From assembly GCA_041163745.1 (NCBI GenBank), contig JBEAQU010000078.1, positions 62,001-126,000 of the forward strand: a stretch of 64,000 nucleotides of DNA, given 5' to 3'. The notes beneath the pieces are model-generated. The model had not been told where the DNA came from, ran no database searches, and worked only from the letters and a program-made list of their open reading frames with translations. Both the position numbers and the translations under genes were made by a program. Below are positions 1 to 7,743 of this stretch, one piece after another. Source of the DNA: UBA6168 sp041163745 (GTDB taxonomy: Bacteria > Bacteroidota > Bacteroidia > Chitinophagales > Saprospiraceae). Within the stretch, counting starts at the first letter, position 1; each line of letters begins with the position of its first letter.

Positions 1-2
1 TC

Positions 3-818
3 CTGACGATTTTTTTCGGAGGACTGCTTCACTGGCTGCTGCAGCAACCCATTTCCTGGCTACAGGAAAACGGAGAATTCGAATACGGAGCGCCCTCCTT
101 CCTGGACATGATGCACTCCGTGGTGAAAACCAGCCTCTATGGCGTACGTTACCTGCGGGAATACAACGTCGAGCTTTTCGGCGGATTGTTCCTTCTCCTG
201 CTGCTGCCGGCCGGTATCCGAAACTTCCGCCACCTGCTTCGAAAACCTTCGGACCGCCGCGCCCAACCCGCCCTCGGCCTCCTCCTCCTGCCCCTCGCCG
301 TCGCCTCGGAAACCATCGTCCACCATCATCTGCTGGACAGCGAATATCTCGTCAACCGGACCGCCCTGCTGTTCATCCCCTTGCTGGCCACCGCCCTGGC
401 GGCCAACCTTCCGCATGCCAAGGACACAGGCAAAGGCCTGCTGGTCGCCTCCGCCCTGTGCTGTACCATCCACTTCGCCAGAGCCGCCCAATGCAGCTAT
501 ACCAGCGAATGGGGTTATGACGCCCAAACCAGAAACATGCTCCGCTATCTTCAGGAAAAATTACCCCGGGAGAAACAAATCAGACTGGGTGTGCATTGGC
601 TGTTCCACCCTTCCGGTGCTTATTATGTGAATCACCTCCCCTTCGACAGCTTGGCAGAACCGCTCGCCTATCGGAAAACCCTGCGCACCGACGATTATTA
701 CGACTATTATTATGTCCAGCCTTCCGATACCACCATCCTGCGCTCACAAGGCTATGTCGTGGACCGCCAATTTTCCTGGGTCGGATGCCTGATGCGGCGG
801 AAGGACCTGCCGGAGTGA
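3..818 (+). CDS. Polytopic membrane protein, C-terminal part (5' end outside window)
   Basis: The reading frame is open from the first bases of the window, so this is the C-terminal 271 residues of a longer protein. About five hydrophobic segments are visible, including FFGGLLHWLL, LFGGLFLLLLLPAGI, LGLLLLPLAVASETI, LLFIPLLATALAANLP and LLVASALCCTIHFA. A soluble tail of roughly 110 residues follows, rich in tyrosine (YYDYYYVQ). A multi-helix membrane part plus a C-terminal extracytoplasmic domain is typical of GT39/ArnT-like glycosyltransferases, but no catalytic motif lies in the visible part, so the function is not assigned. It converges on the TonB-C gene, with only 13 bp between the two stop codons. 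Confidence 0.7.
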   Translation: MTIFFGGLLHWLLQQPISWLQENGEFEYGAPSFLDMMHSVVKTSLYGVRYLREYNVELFGGLFLLLLLPAGIRNFRHLLRKPSDRRAQPALGLLLLPLAVASETIVHHHLLDSEYLVNRTALLFIPLLATALAANLPHAKDTGKGLLVASALCCTIHFARAAQCSYTSEWGYDAQTRNMLRYLQEKLPREKQIRLGVHWLFHPSGAYYVNHLPFDSLAEPLAYRKTLRTDDYYDYYYVQPSDTTILRSQGYVVDRQFSWVGCLMRRKDLPE

Positions 819-831
819 CCACTCGCCGAGC

Positions 832-1287
832 TCATTCGCCCGGTTCCTTCGCCGGCGGATGAATCCTGATCGTATAACTTCCGGAAGAAGGTGACGGAAC
901 GGAAGGCGCCTTCCGGGTGACATACTCGTATTGCAGAACCGGTGGCGTCGGCTTCTGCGGCACGTTCGGCAGTCGGAAATGAATTTGTATATCCTTGTGA
1001 TACAGCACCCGCATACCTCGCGGTGGCTCCACCCGGAACTGCAGGAGCCGCACCAGCCGGACAGCCTCCTCATCGCAACCGTAGCCCAGCCCGGTAATGA
1101 CCTTCGCATCGACCACCACGCCCCGGTGGTCGATGTCGTACCGTACGAACACCGTCCCTTCCACCTTGGCCGCCAATGCCTCGGCCGGATATCGCAACGC
1201 CCCGGCAATGAACCTGCGCATGGCCTTAGGCCCCCCTTCATACCATGGCTGCCGGATGAAGTGCTTTTCCTTGGCTGACTTTTTCAT
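832..1287 (-). CDS. TonB C-terminal-domain protein without membrane anchor
   Basis: This 151-residue protein contains a TonB_C fold at about residues 22-105: the RYPAEA motif, then the alternating strand GTVFVRYDIDHRGVV and a second half ending in LLQFRVEPP. In TonB this domain contacts the TonB box of outer-membrane receptors. A normal TonB has an N-terminal membrane helix and a Pro-rich linker. Here the N-terminus is charged (MKKSAKEKHF) and has no helix, so it probably does not transduce energy; stand-alone TonB_C proteins are common in this phylum and mostly uncharacterised. It is the last gene of a minus-strand series behind the Rieske gene, 60 bp downstream of it. Confidence 0.75.
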   Translation of the reverse strand: MKKSAKEKHFIRQPWYEGGPKAMRRFIAGALRYPAEALAAKVEGTVFVRYDIDHRGVVVDAKVITGLGYGCDEEAVRLVRLLQFRVEPPRGMRVLYHKDIQIHFRLPNVPQKPTPPVLQYEYVTRKAPSVPSPSSGSYTIRIHPPAKEPGE

Positions 1288-1347
1288 GTCGATACGGAGT
1301 TTTTGGCCACCCCCCTTCCAATTCCCCTCCAGAAGGGCAGCAACACC

Positions 1348-2457
1348 TCATGGCCGCTGCAGGAATTCCGACAACAAACGGTGAAAATGATGCACTCCCT
1401 GTTCCATGGATGGAGAAAACCTTCCTCGTTGGTAATATCTCGAACGGATCCCCCTTTGCACACTCTCCACCACCGCCTCGTCCTCCCATTCCGTTTGATC
1501 CAACTGGTTTTCTTCCCTGGAAAAAGGGACATCCGGAAAACGGTAGCTCCGAAAACGGATCCGGGTCCGACGGATATCCAGCGGCTCCACGATGTTGAGA
1601 GACAAGCCCCATGGATAGAAATTGAACATGGTATTGGGAAACAACCAATAATACCATGCATATACCCGCTTGCCGGCGTCCGGCGCATCCGGTGGCAAAT
1701 CGAAACACGGGGCATCCGCATCCGCAATCCCCACCTGCAGATTGCCATAAGGGAATAACTCGTAGGTATAGGCACCGAAATCCAAGGCCTGGTTCAAAGC
1801 GGGATGTACAAAAGGGATATGGAATCCTTCCAGGTAATTGTCGCAGTACAAAGCCCAGTTCGCCGATACCTGGTAATCCGTCGTCCCCTCCGGTGTGAAG
1901 ACCAAGGTGTCCGTCGGCAGGTGGCGGATCCGGTCCTCCAGGGGCCGGATGGCATCCTCCCATTCGAAGGCTGGTTCCAGGGAGACAAAAACAAGCCCCA
2001 TCCATTCCCGGACCGGTATACTGGCCAGGTTGTCCGCCGGTGTCGGAAAATCCGACACACCGGCGAATTGCGGCATCCGAAGGAATCGCCCGTCCAGGTC
2101 GAAACAACGGCCGTGGTAACCGCACCGTAACTGACGCATATTACCCGCCGCGCCCACCACCTCTTTGCCCCGGTGGGTGCACACATTCGACAAACAACGC
2201 AGCCTGCCATCCATGGTACGGGTCAGGACAAGGGGTTCGTCCAGAACCCCTTCCAGCAGCGTGAAAGGATAAACGTCGCCCGGCCTGGCAACCACCGTGG
2301 CATCTGCCACATACAACCAGGTCGATGCCAACACCTTATCCCGCACCTGTGCGAAAATGGCTTCATCCCGATAGAAAAAGGATGGCAAGGTATGCGCCTT
2401 CCCTATGTCGGAGGCTATGTACAGGTCCTGCTGTCGTCCGCCGGCATGTGGTTTCAT
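1348..2457 (-). CDS. Rieske non-heme iron oxygenase, alpha subunit
   Basis: This 369-residue protein is a full-length terminal oxygenase of the aromatic-ring-hydroxylating / choline monooxygenase type. The Rieske [2Fe-2S] ligands are visible as C93-x-H95 (CTHRG) and C112-x2-H115 (CGYHG). The catalytic domain has the DNYLEGFHIPFVH motif (D206, H213, H218), and the C-terminal EDEAVVESVQRG segment supplies the likely third iron ligand. EDxAxxESVQRG is typical of choline monooxygenase and betaine demethylase-like members more than of benzene-type dioxygenases, so a quaternary amine substrate is possible but not shown. No reductase or ferredoxin gene lies in the window. It lies between ybeY and the TonB-C gene on the same strand. 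Confidence 0.88.
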   Translation of the reverse strand: MKPHAGGRQQDLYIASDIGKAHTLPSFFYRDEAIFAQVRDKVLASTWLYVADATVVARPGDVYPFTLLEGVLDEPLVLTRTMDGRLRCLSNVCTHRGKEVVGAAGNMRQLRCGYHGRCFDLDGRFLRMPQFAGVSDFPTPADNLASIPVREWMGLVFVSLEPAFEWEDAIRPLEDRIRHLPTDTLVFTPEGTTDYQVSANWALYCDNYLEGFHIPFVHPALNQALDFGAYTYELFPYGNLQVGIADADAPCFDLPPDAPDAGKRVYAWYYWLFPNTMFNFYPWGLSLNIVEPLDIRRTRIRFRSYRFPDVPFSREENQLDQTEWEDEAVVESVQRGIRSRYYQRGRFSPSMEQGVHHFHRLLSEFLQRP

Positions 2458-2593
2458 GTCTGTGCTTTAATGCGTTTGACATTGGAAATCCCTTTCCTCG
2501 GGGACCTGAAAAGAAGTGCATCCTTCGGTCGTTGCCAGCAAGCATTCGCAAAGCGACCCGCAGGGCCGCGGAAAGGAACGACCCGCCGAATGG

Positions 2594-3055
2594 TCAACCG
2601 AATGCCTGCCACGCCTGCAGCGCCTCCTCCTCCTTCCGCCGCATCAGCAGGGCCTCCTCTCCGGTCTTGTCTCCGAAACCGCAAAGGTGCAGGACACCAT
2701 GGGCCATGACCCGGCGCAACTCGTCCTCAAAAACAGTTCCGAAGGAACGGGCATTTTCCCTCACCCGCTCTATGCTGATGAAGACGTCCCCTTCGACCAG
2801 GGGCGGGTTTGCGTATGGAAAGGTGATGATGTCCGTCAGTGTGTCGTGCCGGAGATACTCCACATTGAGTTCCGACAGGTAGACATCCGAACAGAAAACA
2901 AATTGAAGGGTCCGCAGTTGGCAGGCTTCCCGTCGGATCAGATCCGACAACCAGTCGGAGACCTTTTCCGACAGCGGCAGATCGAAGTCCACATCCTCCG
3001 AACAAAAGGATATGCCGAAGGAATCGGAGGCGGGAAAAACAGGGAATTCCTGCAT
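2594..3055 (-). CDS. ybeY: Endoribonuclease YbeY (rRNA maturation factor)
   Basis: This 153-residue protein matches the YbeY metalloendoribonuclease family, which acts in 16S rRNA 3'-end maturation and ribosome quality control. The metal-binding motif reads HGVLHLCGFGD (H119, H123, D129), with Asp where most bacteria have the third His; this is usual in Bacteroidota. The upstream DTLTDIITFPY segment is the other family signature. It lies 33 bp downstream of the anti-sigma gene and is probably co-transcribed with it. Length is normal for the family. Confidence 0.93.
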   Translation of the reverse strand: MQEFPVFPASDSFGISFCSEDVDFDLPLSEKVSDWLSDLIRREACQLRTLQFVFCSDVYLSELNVEYLRHDTLTDIITFPYANPPLVEGDVFISIERVRENARSFGTVFEDELRRVMAHGVLHLCGFGDKTGEEALLMRRKEEEALQAWQAFG

Positions 3056-3088
3056 GGAAAAAAAGATGGGAACGGATCCTGCCAGCTG

Positions 3089-3475
3089 TCAAAGCATGAA
3101 AATCATCTCCACCGAACTGCCGTTGTTAAAGAAACGGATTTTGTCGGACAACTGCCGCATCAGGAAAACCCCACGGCCGCCGCACTTGCAAAGGTTCTCC
3201 GGTGAGGTCGGATCAGGAAGGCTGTCGAAATCGAAACCTTTTCCTTCGTCCGTGACCCGCACCGCCAGCCTGTTACGCTCCTTGCGGGATATCACCTCGA
3301 CCGTCTTGTCCTCCTGCTTTCGGTTTCCATGTACAATGGCGTTCGTCACCGCCTCCGTCAGGCTGATGAGTATGTCGCATTGTTTGTCTGGACTGAGATT
3401 GTATCTGGAGACCAGATGATCCACGAAGGGTTCTACCTTGGATACGTTTCCAGGATCGGATGTGAGTTTGAGCAT
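3089..3475 (-). CDS. RsbW-like anti-sigma factor / serine-protein kinase
   Basis: This 128-residue GHKL ATPase belongs to the HATPase_c_2 (RsbW/SpoIIAB) group. The N box is at EAVTNAIVHGN (about residues 41-51), the G1 box at DEGKGFD (about 76-82) and the G2 box at GGRGVFLMRQL (about 99-109). Such proteins bind a sigma factor or phosphorylate an STAS anti-anti-sigma partner. Neither a sigma factor nor an STAS protein is encoded nearby, so the partner is unknown. It is the first gene downstream of a good Bacteroidota promoter (3644-3674) and is followed closely by ybeY. The leader carries an A/T hairpin. Confidence 0.88.
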   Translation of the reverse strand: MLKLTSDPGNVSKVEPFVDHLVSRYNLSPDKQCDILISLTEAVTNAIVHGNRKQEDKTVEVISRKERNRLAVRVTDEGKGFDFDSLPDPTSPENLCKCGGRGVFLMRQLSDKIRFFNNGSSVEMIFML

Positions 3476-3490
3476 ATTATCCTCCGTTGA

Positions 3491-3517
3491 TTACAAAAAA
3501 GTTACCTTTTTTTGTAA
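3491..3517 (-). promoter_or_regulatory. Inverted repeat in the leader of the anti-sigma gene
   Basis: TTACAAAAAA (3491-3500) and TTTTTTGTAA (3508-3517) form a perfect 10-bp stem with a 7-base loop, ending 15 bp before the start codon of the anti-sigma gene. It could be a leader hairpin affecting translation or an operator. As a terminator it would be weak because the stem is almost all A/T. Confidence 0.45.
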
Positions 3518-3643
3518 TTGCCTGAATGGAAAGACGTTGCGATTCGTCATTTCGGATTTGCTCATGGGACGGGCGATCGGGGAAATCGGCTGGTCTGGGA
3601 GTTTGAGATGTTTGAAGGCTGTGGATATGTTCTAAACAGAAGC

Positions 3644-3674
3644 CAAATTTATAGCTAATGGCCACCTTTGTCAA
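3644..3674 (-). promoter_or_regulatory. Bacteroidota-type promoter for the anti-sigma/ybeY genes
   Basis: On the minus strand TTG (3672-3674) is followed after 20 bp by TAAATTTG (3644-3651), an exact match to the phylum -33/-7 consensus TTG...TAnnTTTG. The same stretch also contains TTGACA. Transcription would start near 3637, giving a leader of about 160 nt that contains the A/T inverted repeat. Confidence 0.6.
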
Positions 3675-3742
3675 GGGTTGGTTTTTCGTTTGTGTAAAAA
3701 AAATGATTTTTCTTGCCCGTGGCAGGTAGCGTTTCGCCATTT

Positions 3743-4774
3743 TCATCCGCCGAACAGACGGCTGTTCCGCAACCAGGGCCCCTTCCGGTAAGACAACAGG
3801 AAATCGGCGGCGGTCAGCAGAAGGGCAACCGCAATGAAGTAATGGAAGTAACTTTCGTAATCGGTGAATGCGCGCGTTTCGTAAGTATTTTTGTCCAGTC
3901 GGTCAATCCGTTCCCGCAATGCGTCGACGACGGGTTGCACGTCATTGGCGGAAAAGTAGGCCCCCCCGCCTGCCCTGGCGAGCTCCCGCAACACACTTTC
4001 GTCCAGCCTTGACCGCACAAGTTCTCCATGCTCGTCGCGCTTGTAATCCTTGCGACCCCGCTCCACCACCGGAATCAGGCTTCCCTCCGGCGTGCCCACG
4101 CCGACCGTGAAAAGGAAAGTGCCCCGCTCCACCGCTTGCCGCCGGGCATCCTGGAGGACCTCCCCGTCATGGTCCTCGCTATCGGAGATGAGCACCAGGG
4201 CCTTGTGCGACGCGTCGTCATCCGGAAAATAAAGGCGTGCGGCATCAATCGCCCTGGCTATCGAGGTACCCTGCGTACCAGCCAATTCCGGACTCGCATT
4301 CTGCAGGAACAACTGGATGACAGCGTAATCGTCGGTCAGCGGAGACTGCAGGTAGGCGTTCCCTGCGAAAAATATCAAACCGATCCGCTCGCCCCGAAGA
4401 GCATCCACCAACCGGGCCGCAAAGACCTTGGCCCGCTCCAGCCGGTTCGGCGCCAAATCCGTCGCATACATGCTTGTGGAGATATCCAGGGCGATGAACA
4501 CATCCACGCCTTTCCGCTCCACGTTCTCCAGGCGGGTCCCCCATTGCGGGTTGGCCCATGCGACCACCAGGGAAGCAACCGCCGACAGAAACAACAGGAA
4601 CTTGACCATATGCCGGAACTTTCCCGCCTCCGGCATCAGGCTGGACAACAGGGGAGGATCGCCCATCCGAACCCACATCCGGCGCCGCCACCGCCACCAC
4701 AAGAGGTATAGCAGCACAAACCCCGGCAGGACGGCCAGGGCATACAGGTGCTCGGGATGTTCAAATCTAAACAT
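3743..4774 (-). CDS. BatA-like VWA-domain membrane protein
   Basis: This 343-residue protein has a BatA N-terminal module with two membrane helices (about residues 10-28 and 57-75), then a von Willebrand A domain with an intact MIDAS motif D97-I-S-T-S101, a later GTQGTS threonine and the ISDSEDH aspartate. A C-terminal membrane helix lies near FIAVALLLTAADFLL. In Bacteroidota BatA/BatB are encoded with a MoxR ATPase and TPR proteins in aerotolerance operons and are thought to act at the inner membrane. None of those partners flank this copy, so it is either the edge of a scattered operon or a stand-alone paralogue. Confidence 0.85.
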   Translation of the reverse strand: MFRFEHPEHLYALAVLPGFVLLYLLWWRWRRRMWVRMGDPPLLSSLMPEAGKFRHMVKFLLFLSAVASLVVAWANPQWGTRLENVERKGVDVFIALDISTSMYATDLAPNRLERAKVFAARLVDALRGERIGLIFFAGNAYLQSPLTDDYAVIQLFLQNASPELAGTQGTSIARAIDAARLYFPDDDASHKALVLISDSEDHDGEVLQDARRQAVERGTFLFTVGVGTPEGSLIPVVERGRKDYKRDEHGELVRSRLDESVLRELARAGGGAYFSANDVQPVVDALRERIDRLDKNTYETRAFTDYESYFHYFIAVALLLTAADFLLSYRKGPWLRNSRLFGG

Positions 4775-4908
4775 GCTTTCCGTTTGATTCCCTCCGATGA
4801 CTCACCGTCGCCGACAGGATACGAACCTTCCGGGACGTTGGGTGATGCATGGCGTCTTTCCAGACGGCCCGGCAATTTCCCCGGTCCGGCCGACCGGGTC
4901 GGAATAAT

Positions 4909-5826
4909 TCAGACCTTCCGGACCACCAAATCCTGCAAGGCCGGCAGGAGTTCCGGAAACTCGAAGGTAAAACCGGTCCGACGGATCTTTTCGGCCGAAA
5001 CCCGGGTGCTGCCCAGGATGACATCGGCCAACTCCCCCATGGCCAACCGCAGGGCCCAGGATGGGACAGGTATCAACAGGGCGGCCTTGCCAAGCGCTTT
5101 CCGGACCTGTCGGACCAACTCCCGGTTACGCACCGGATGAGGCGCCACACCGTTGTAAAAGCCTTGCATCGATTCGTTTTCCATGGCGGCGATGATCATC
5201 CGGCACATGTCGTCTATATGAATCCAGGACATCCATTGCCGTCCGTCCCCGAAATACGCACCCTGCCGGAAGCGGAATGGCAACAGGATCTTTTCCAATG
5301 CGCCTCCCTTGGTGGACAGGACGATGCCGATCCGCAGTCCAACCGTTCGGATGCCGGTCTCCCGTACTTCCCGGATAGCCTCCTCCCAGGCACAGGTGGA
5401 CGCAGACAGAAATCCTTCCGCCGGTGGGTCCTCCTCCCGCATCATTTCCTCCCCTCGGTCTCCGTAATATCCGATGGCCGAAGCCGCCACATATGCCAAG
5501 GGAGGCTCCGACCGCTCCGACATGCTCCGCTTCAAAAGCCGTGTGCTCTCCACCCGGCTGTCGATGATCAGCTGCTTGCGGGCCGCCGTCCAAGGCCGGT
5601 CCGCAATGCCTGCTCCCGCCAGGTTGACGACATAGTCTGCCTGCTCGACCGCCTCCCGGTCCAACTCCCCCCGCAGCGGATCCCAACGGTAGGTCCGGAT
5701 GGATCCCCCTGACCGGGGATTGCGCCCCAAATGGATCACCCCGTACCCTTTTTCTTGTAACAGCTGGCTGAGCCTACTGCCCAGCAGCCCGCTTCCCCCG
5801 GCGATCAATACCGTACGCATACGCAT
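4909..5826 (-). CDS. TIGR01777 family NAD(P)-binding epimerase-like protein
   Basis: From the chosen start this is a 305-residue extended short-chain dehydrogenase. The nucleotide-binding loop is GGSGLLG at the N-terminus. Family signatures NLAGAGI and ASAIGYYGD follow, and the C-terminal 50 residues match DUF1731. Homologues include E. coli YfcH; the substrate is unknown. An upstream in-frame start exists at 5976, but it would add about 50 unconserved residues and overlap the divergent ABC lipoprotein gene, so the ATG at 5826 (or 5820), directly before the Rossmann loop, is preferred. BatA follows after 134 bp on the same strand. Confidence 0.88.
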   Translation of the reverse strand: MRMRTVLIAGGSGLLGSRLSQLLQEKGYGVIHLGRNPRSGGSIRTYRWDPLRGELDREAVEQADYVVNLAGAGIADRPWTAARKQLIIDSRVESTRLLKRSMSERSEPPLAYVAASAIGYYGDRGEEMMREEDPPAEGFLSASTCAWEEAIREVRETGIRTVGLRIGIVLSTKGGALEKILLPFRFRQGAYFGDGRQWMSWIHIDDMCRMIIAAMENESMQGFYNGVAPHPVRNRELVRQVRKALGKAALLIPVPSWALRLAMGELADVILGSTRVSAEKIRRTGFTFEFPELLPALQDLVVRKV

Positions 5827-5974
5827 TTTTTTTTCGCCCCGTGAACCGGTGGCTACCTTTTTCCTCCGCAAAATATGGTGGACCAAGCCGCTACACTTGT
5901 CGGCCAATTGCGCTATTTTAGAGCTTCCATTATTCTCGAACATTTTTTTGCCGCAACAGTTCAACCGAAATAAC

Positions 5975-7726
5975 ATGTCCCATCAACGACTCATCCTGCC
6001 CGCCTTCCTGCTGCTGCTGATCCTTTCCTGCCACCCCGCCGGCGAACCGACTTGGAAACACAACGACAACACCGTCCGTGTCCGGCTGGGTGCCAATATC
6101 GCCGACCTGAATCCCCTCCTCGCCCGCAGCGTCTGGGTACGGACCGCATCCGACCTGATTTTCCAATATCCGATGGATTTCGATCCGGCCACCCTCGAGA
6201 TGGCCCCGCAACTCGCTCGGTCCGCCCCCTTCGTATCCGATATCACGGAAGGGGAGTACGCCGGTGGCCAATCCTATGCTTTCGAGCTCCTGGAGGAAGC
6301 CGTGTGGGACGACGGCCGGCCGGTCACCGGACATGATTACGAATTCTCCGTCAAAATACTCTTCCACCCCGCATTGCCCCTCCAGGCTTACGCCAATTAC
6401 TTCGAATTCGTCCGCGACATCCGCGTCGATCCCGACAATCCCAAACGATTCACCGTATACACCGACCGTAAATACATCCTCAACGAAGGTGTGGTGAGCA
6501 ACGTCACCATCCTTCCCCGACACCTGTTCGATCCGGAAGGACTGCTGCAGGACTTGCCTTACCGCCTGATGGCAGACCCGGCCCAAGCCGCAGCCCTCGC
6601 CGACAATCCCCGCCTGCAAAAGTTCGCCGACAGCTTCCTCTCCCCAGCCTTCGGCCGGGAACGCATCTCCGGTTCCGGCCCTTATCGGGTCGTCGACTGG
6701 GTCGATGACCAACGCATCGTCTTCGCCAAAAAGGAAAACTGGTGGGGAGACGACCTCGCCGCAGACCGCCCACTGCTCGCCGCTTTCCCCGACACCATCA
6801 TGTTCCTCCCCATCCCGGACCAGACCGCCGCCATCGCCGCCCTTCGCAGCGAAGACTTCGATGTGGGCTTCGAACTCGAAACCAGCCAGTTCATCGGACT
6901 GCGCCAGGATTCCTTCCTCCGGAATATCTACGATTTTCACACCCCTCCCCGCTTCTCCTACGCCTACATCGCCCTGCAGAACCGAAATCCCAAACTCGCG
7001 GACAAACGGGTCCGGCGTGCACTCGCCCATCTCGTCGACATGGACGCCGTCATCCGAGATCTCTACGACGGCCTCGGGGAAAGGGTCGTCGGTCCATTCC
7101 TCCCCGACAAGAAATATTACCACCGGAACCTCCCGCCCATCCCCCAGGATCTAGCCGAAGCCGGCCGGCTCCTGTCGGATGCCGGTTGGCAGGATTCCAA
7201 TGGAAACGGTACCGTCGACAAAGTCCTCGACGGACAACTTACCGAACTGGTCCTCGAATACCGTTATACCCCCGGCAGCGCCTTCCAGGAGAAGCTATCC
7301 GAACTCTTCCAATACAACGCCCGCAAAATAGGTGTCGCCATCGAACGCGTCCCCACGGAGTCCAACGTCATGGGACAGTTCCTCCGCAACGGCGATTTCG
7401 AAATCGCCAACCGGGGAGCCAGCGCCTACCCCCTTCCGGATGATCCGAAACAACTCTTCCATACGGAAAGCGCCCAACCCGGCGGGTCAAACTACACCCG
7501 CTTCGGAACCCCCGAAACGGATGCCCTCATCGACTCCATCCGCCAAACGACCGATGAAACGGCCCGAAACAAACTATACCTGACTTTCCAGGAAATCATC
7601 TACGACGAACAACCCATGATCTTCCAGTTCTCCCCGCTTGACCGCATCGTCGTTCACCAACGCTTCGATGCCATCATTTCCCGGAAAGCGCCCGGCGTTG
7701 CCCTTGCCCAGCTGCGCCGCCGCTGA
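5975..7726 (+). CDS. ABC transporter substrate-binding lipoprotein, SBP_bac_5 family
   Basis: This 583-residue protein starts with a lipoprotein signal, LLLLILSC with lipidated Cys19. The body matches the family 5 solute-binding proteins (peptide, nickel, opine): an N-terminal NPLL segment, a central FSYAYIALQNRNP region and the KRVRRALAHLVD helix. It should bind oligopeptides or similar ligands in the periplasm and deliver them to the permeases encoded right behind it (17-bp gap to the first). The ATG at 5975 is chosen because it directly begins the signal peptide; an earlier in-frame start would add about 90 residues before it. It is divergent from the epimerase gene across 148 bp. Confidence 0.92.
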   Translation: MSHQRLILPAFLLLLILSCHPAGEPTWKHNDNTVRVRLGANIADLNPLLARSVWVRTASDLIFQYPMDFDPATLEMAPQLARSAPFVSDITEGEYAGGQSYAFELLEEAVWDDGRPVTGHDYEFSVKILFHPALPLQAYANYFEFVRDIRVDPDNPKRFTVYTDRKYILNEGVVSNVTILPRHLFDPEGLLQDLPYRLMADPAQAAALADNPRLQKFADSFLSPAFGRERISGSGPYRVVDWVDDQRIVFAKKENWWGDDLAADRPLLAAFPDTIMFLPIPDQTAAIAALRSEDFDVGFELETSQFIGLRQDSFLRNIYDFHTPPRFSYAYIALQNRNPKLADKRVRRALAHLVDMDAVIRDLYDGLGERVVGPFLPDKKYYHRNLPPIPQDLAEAGRLLSDAGWQDSNGNGTVDKVLDGQLTELVLEYRYTPGSAFQEKLSELFQYNARKIGVAIERVPTESNVMGQFLRNGDFEIANRGASAYPLPDDPKQLFHTESAQPGGSNYTRFGTPETDALIDSIRQTTDETARNKLYLTFQEIIYDEQPMIFQFSPLDRIVVHQRFDAIISRKAPGVALAQLRRR

Positions 7727-7743
7727 ACGATCAACCTGCCGCC

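Noticed and set aside
2594..3055. Possible inactivation of YbeY because the third histidine of its motif is aspartate
   Set aside because: This substitution is common in Bacteroidota homologues, so it is a lineage variant rather than a defect.
3477..3746. 89-codon frame filling the gap between BatA and the anti-sigma gene
   Set aside because: It covers the promoter and the A/T inverted repeat, has no family feature, and starts inside BatA.
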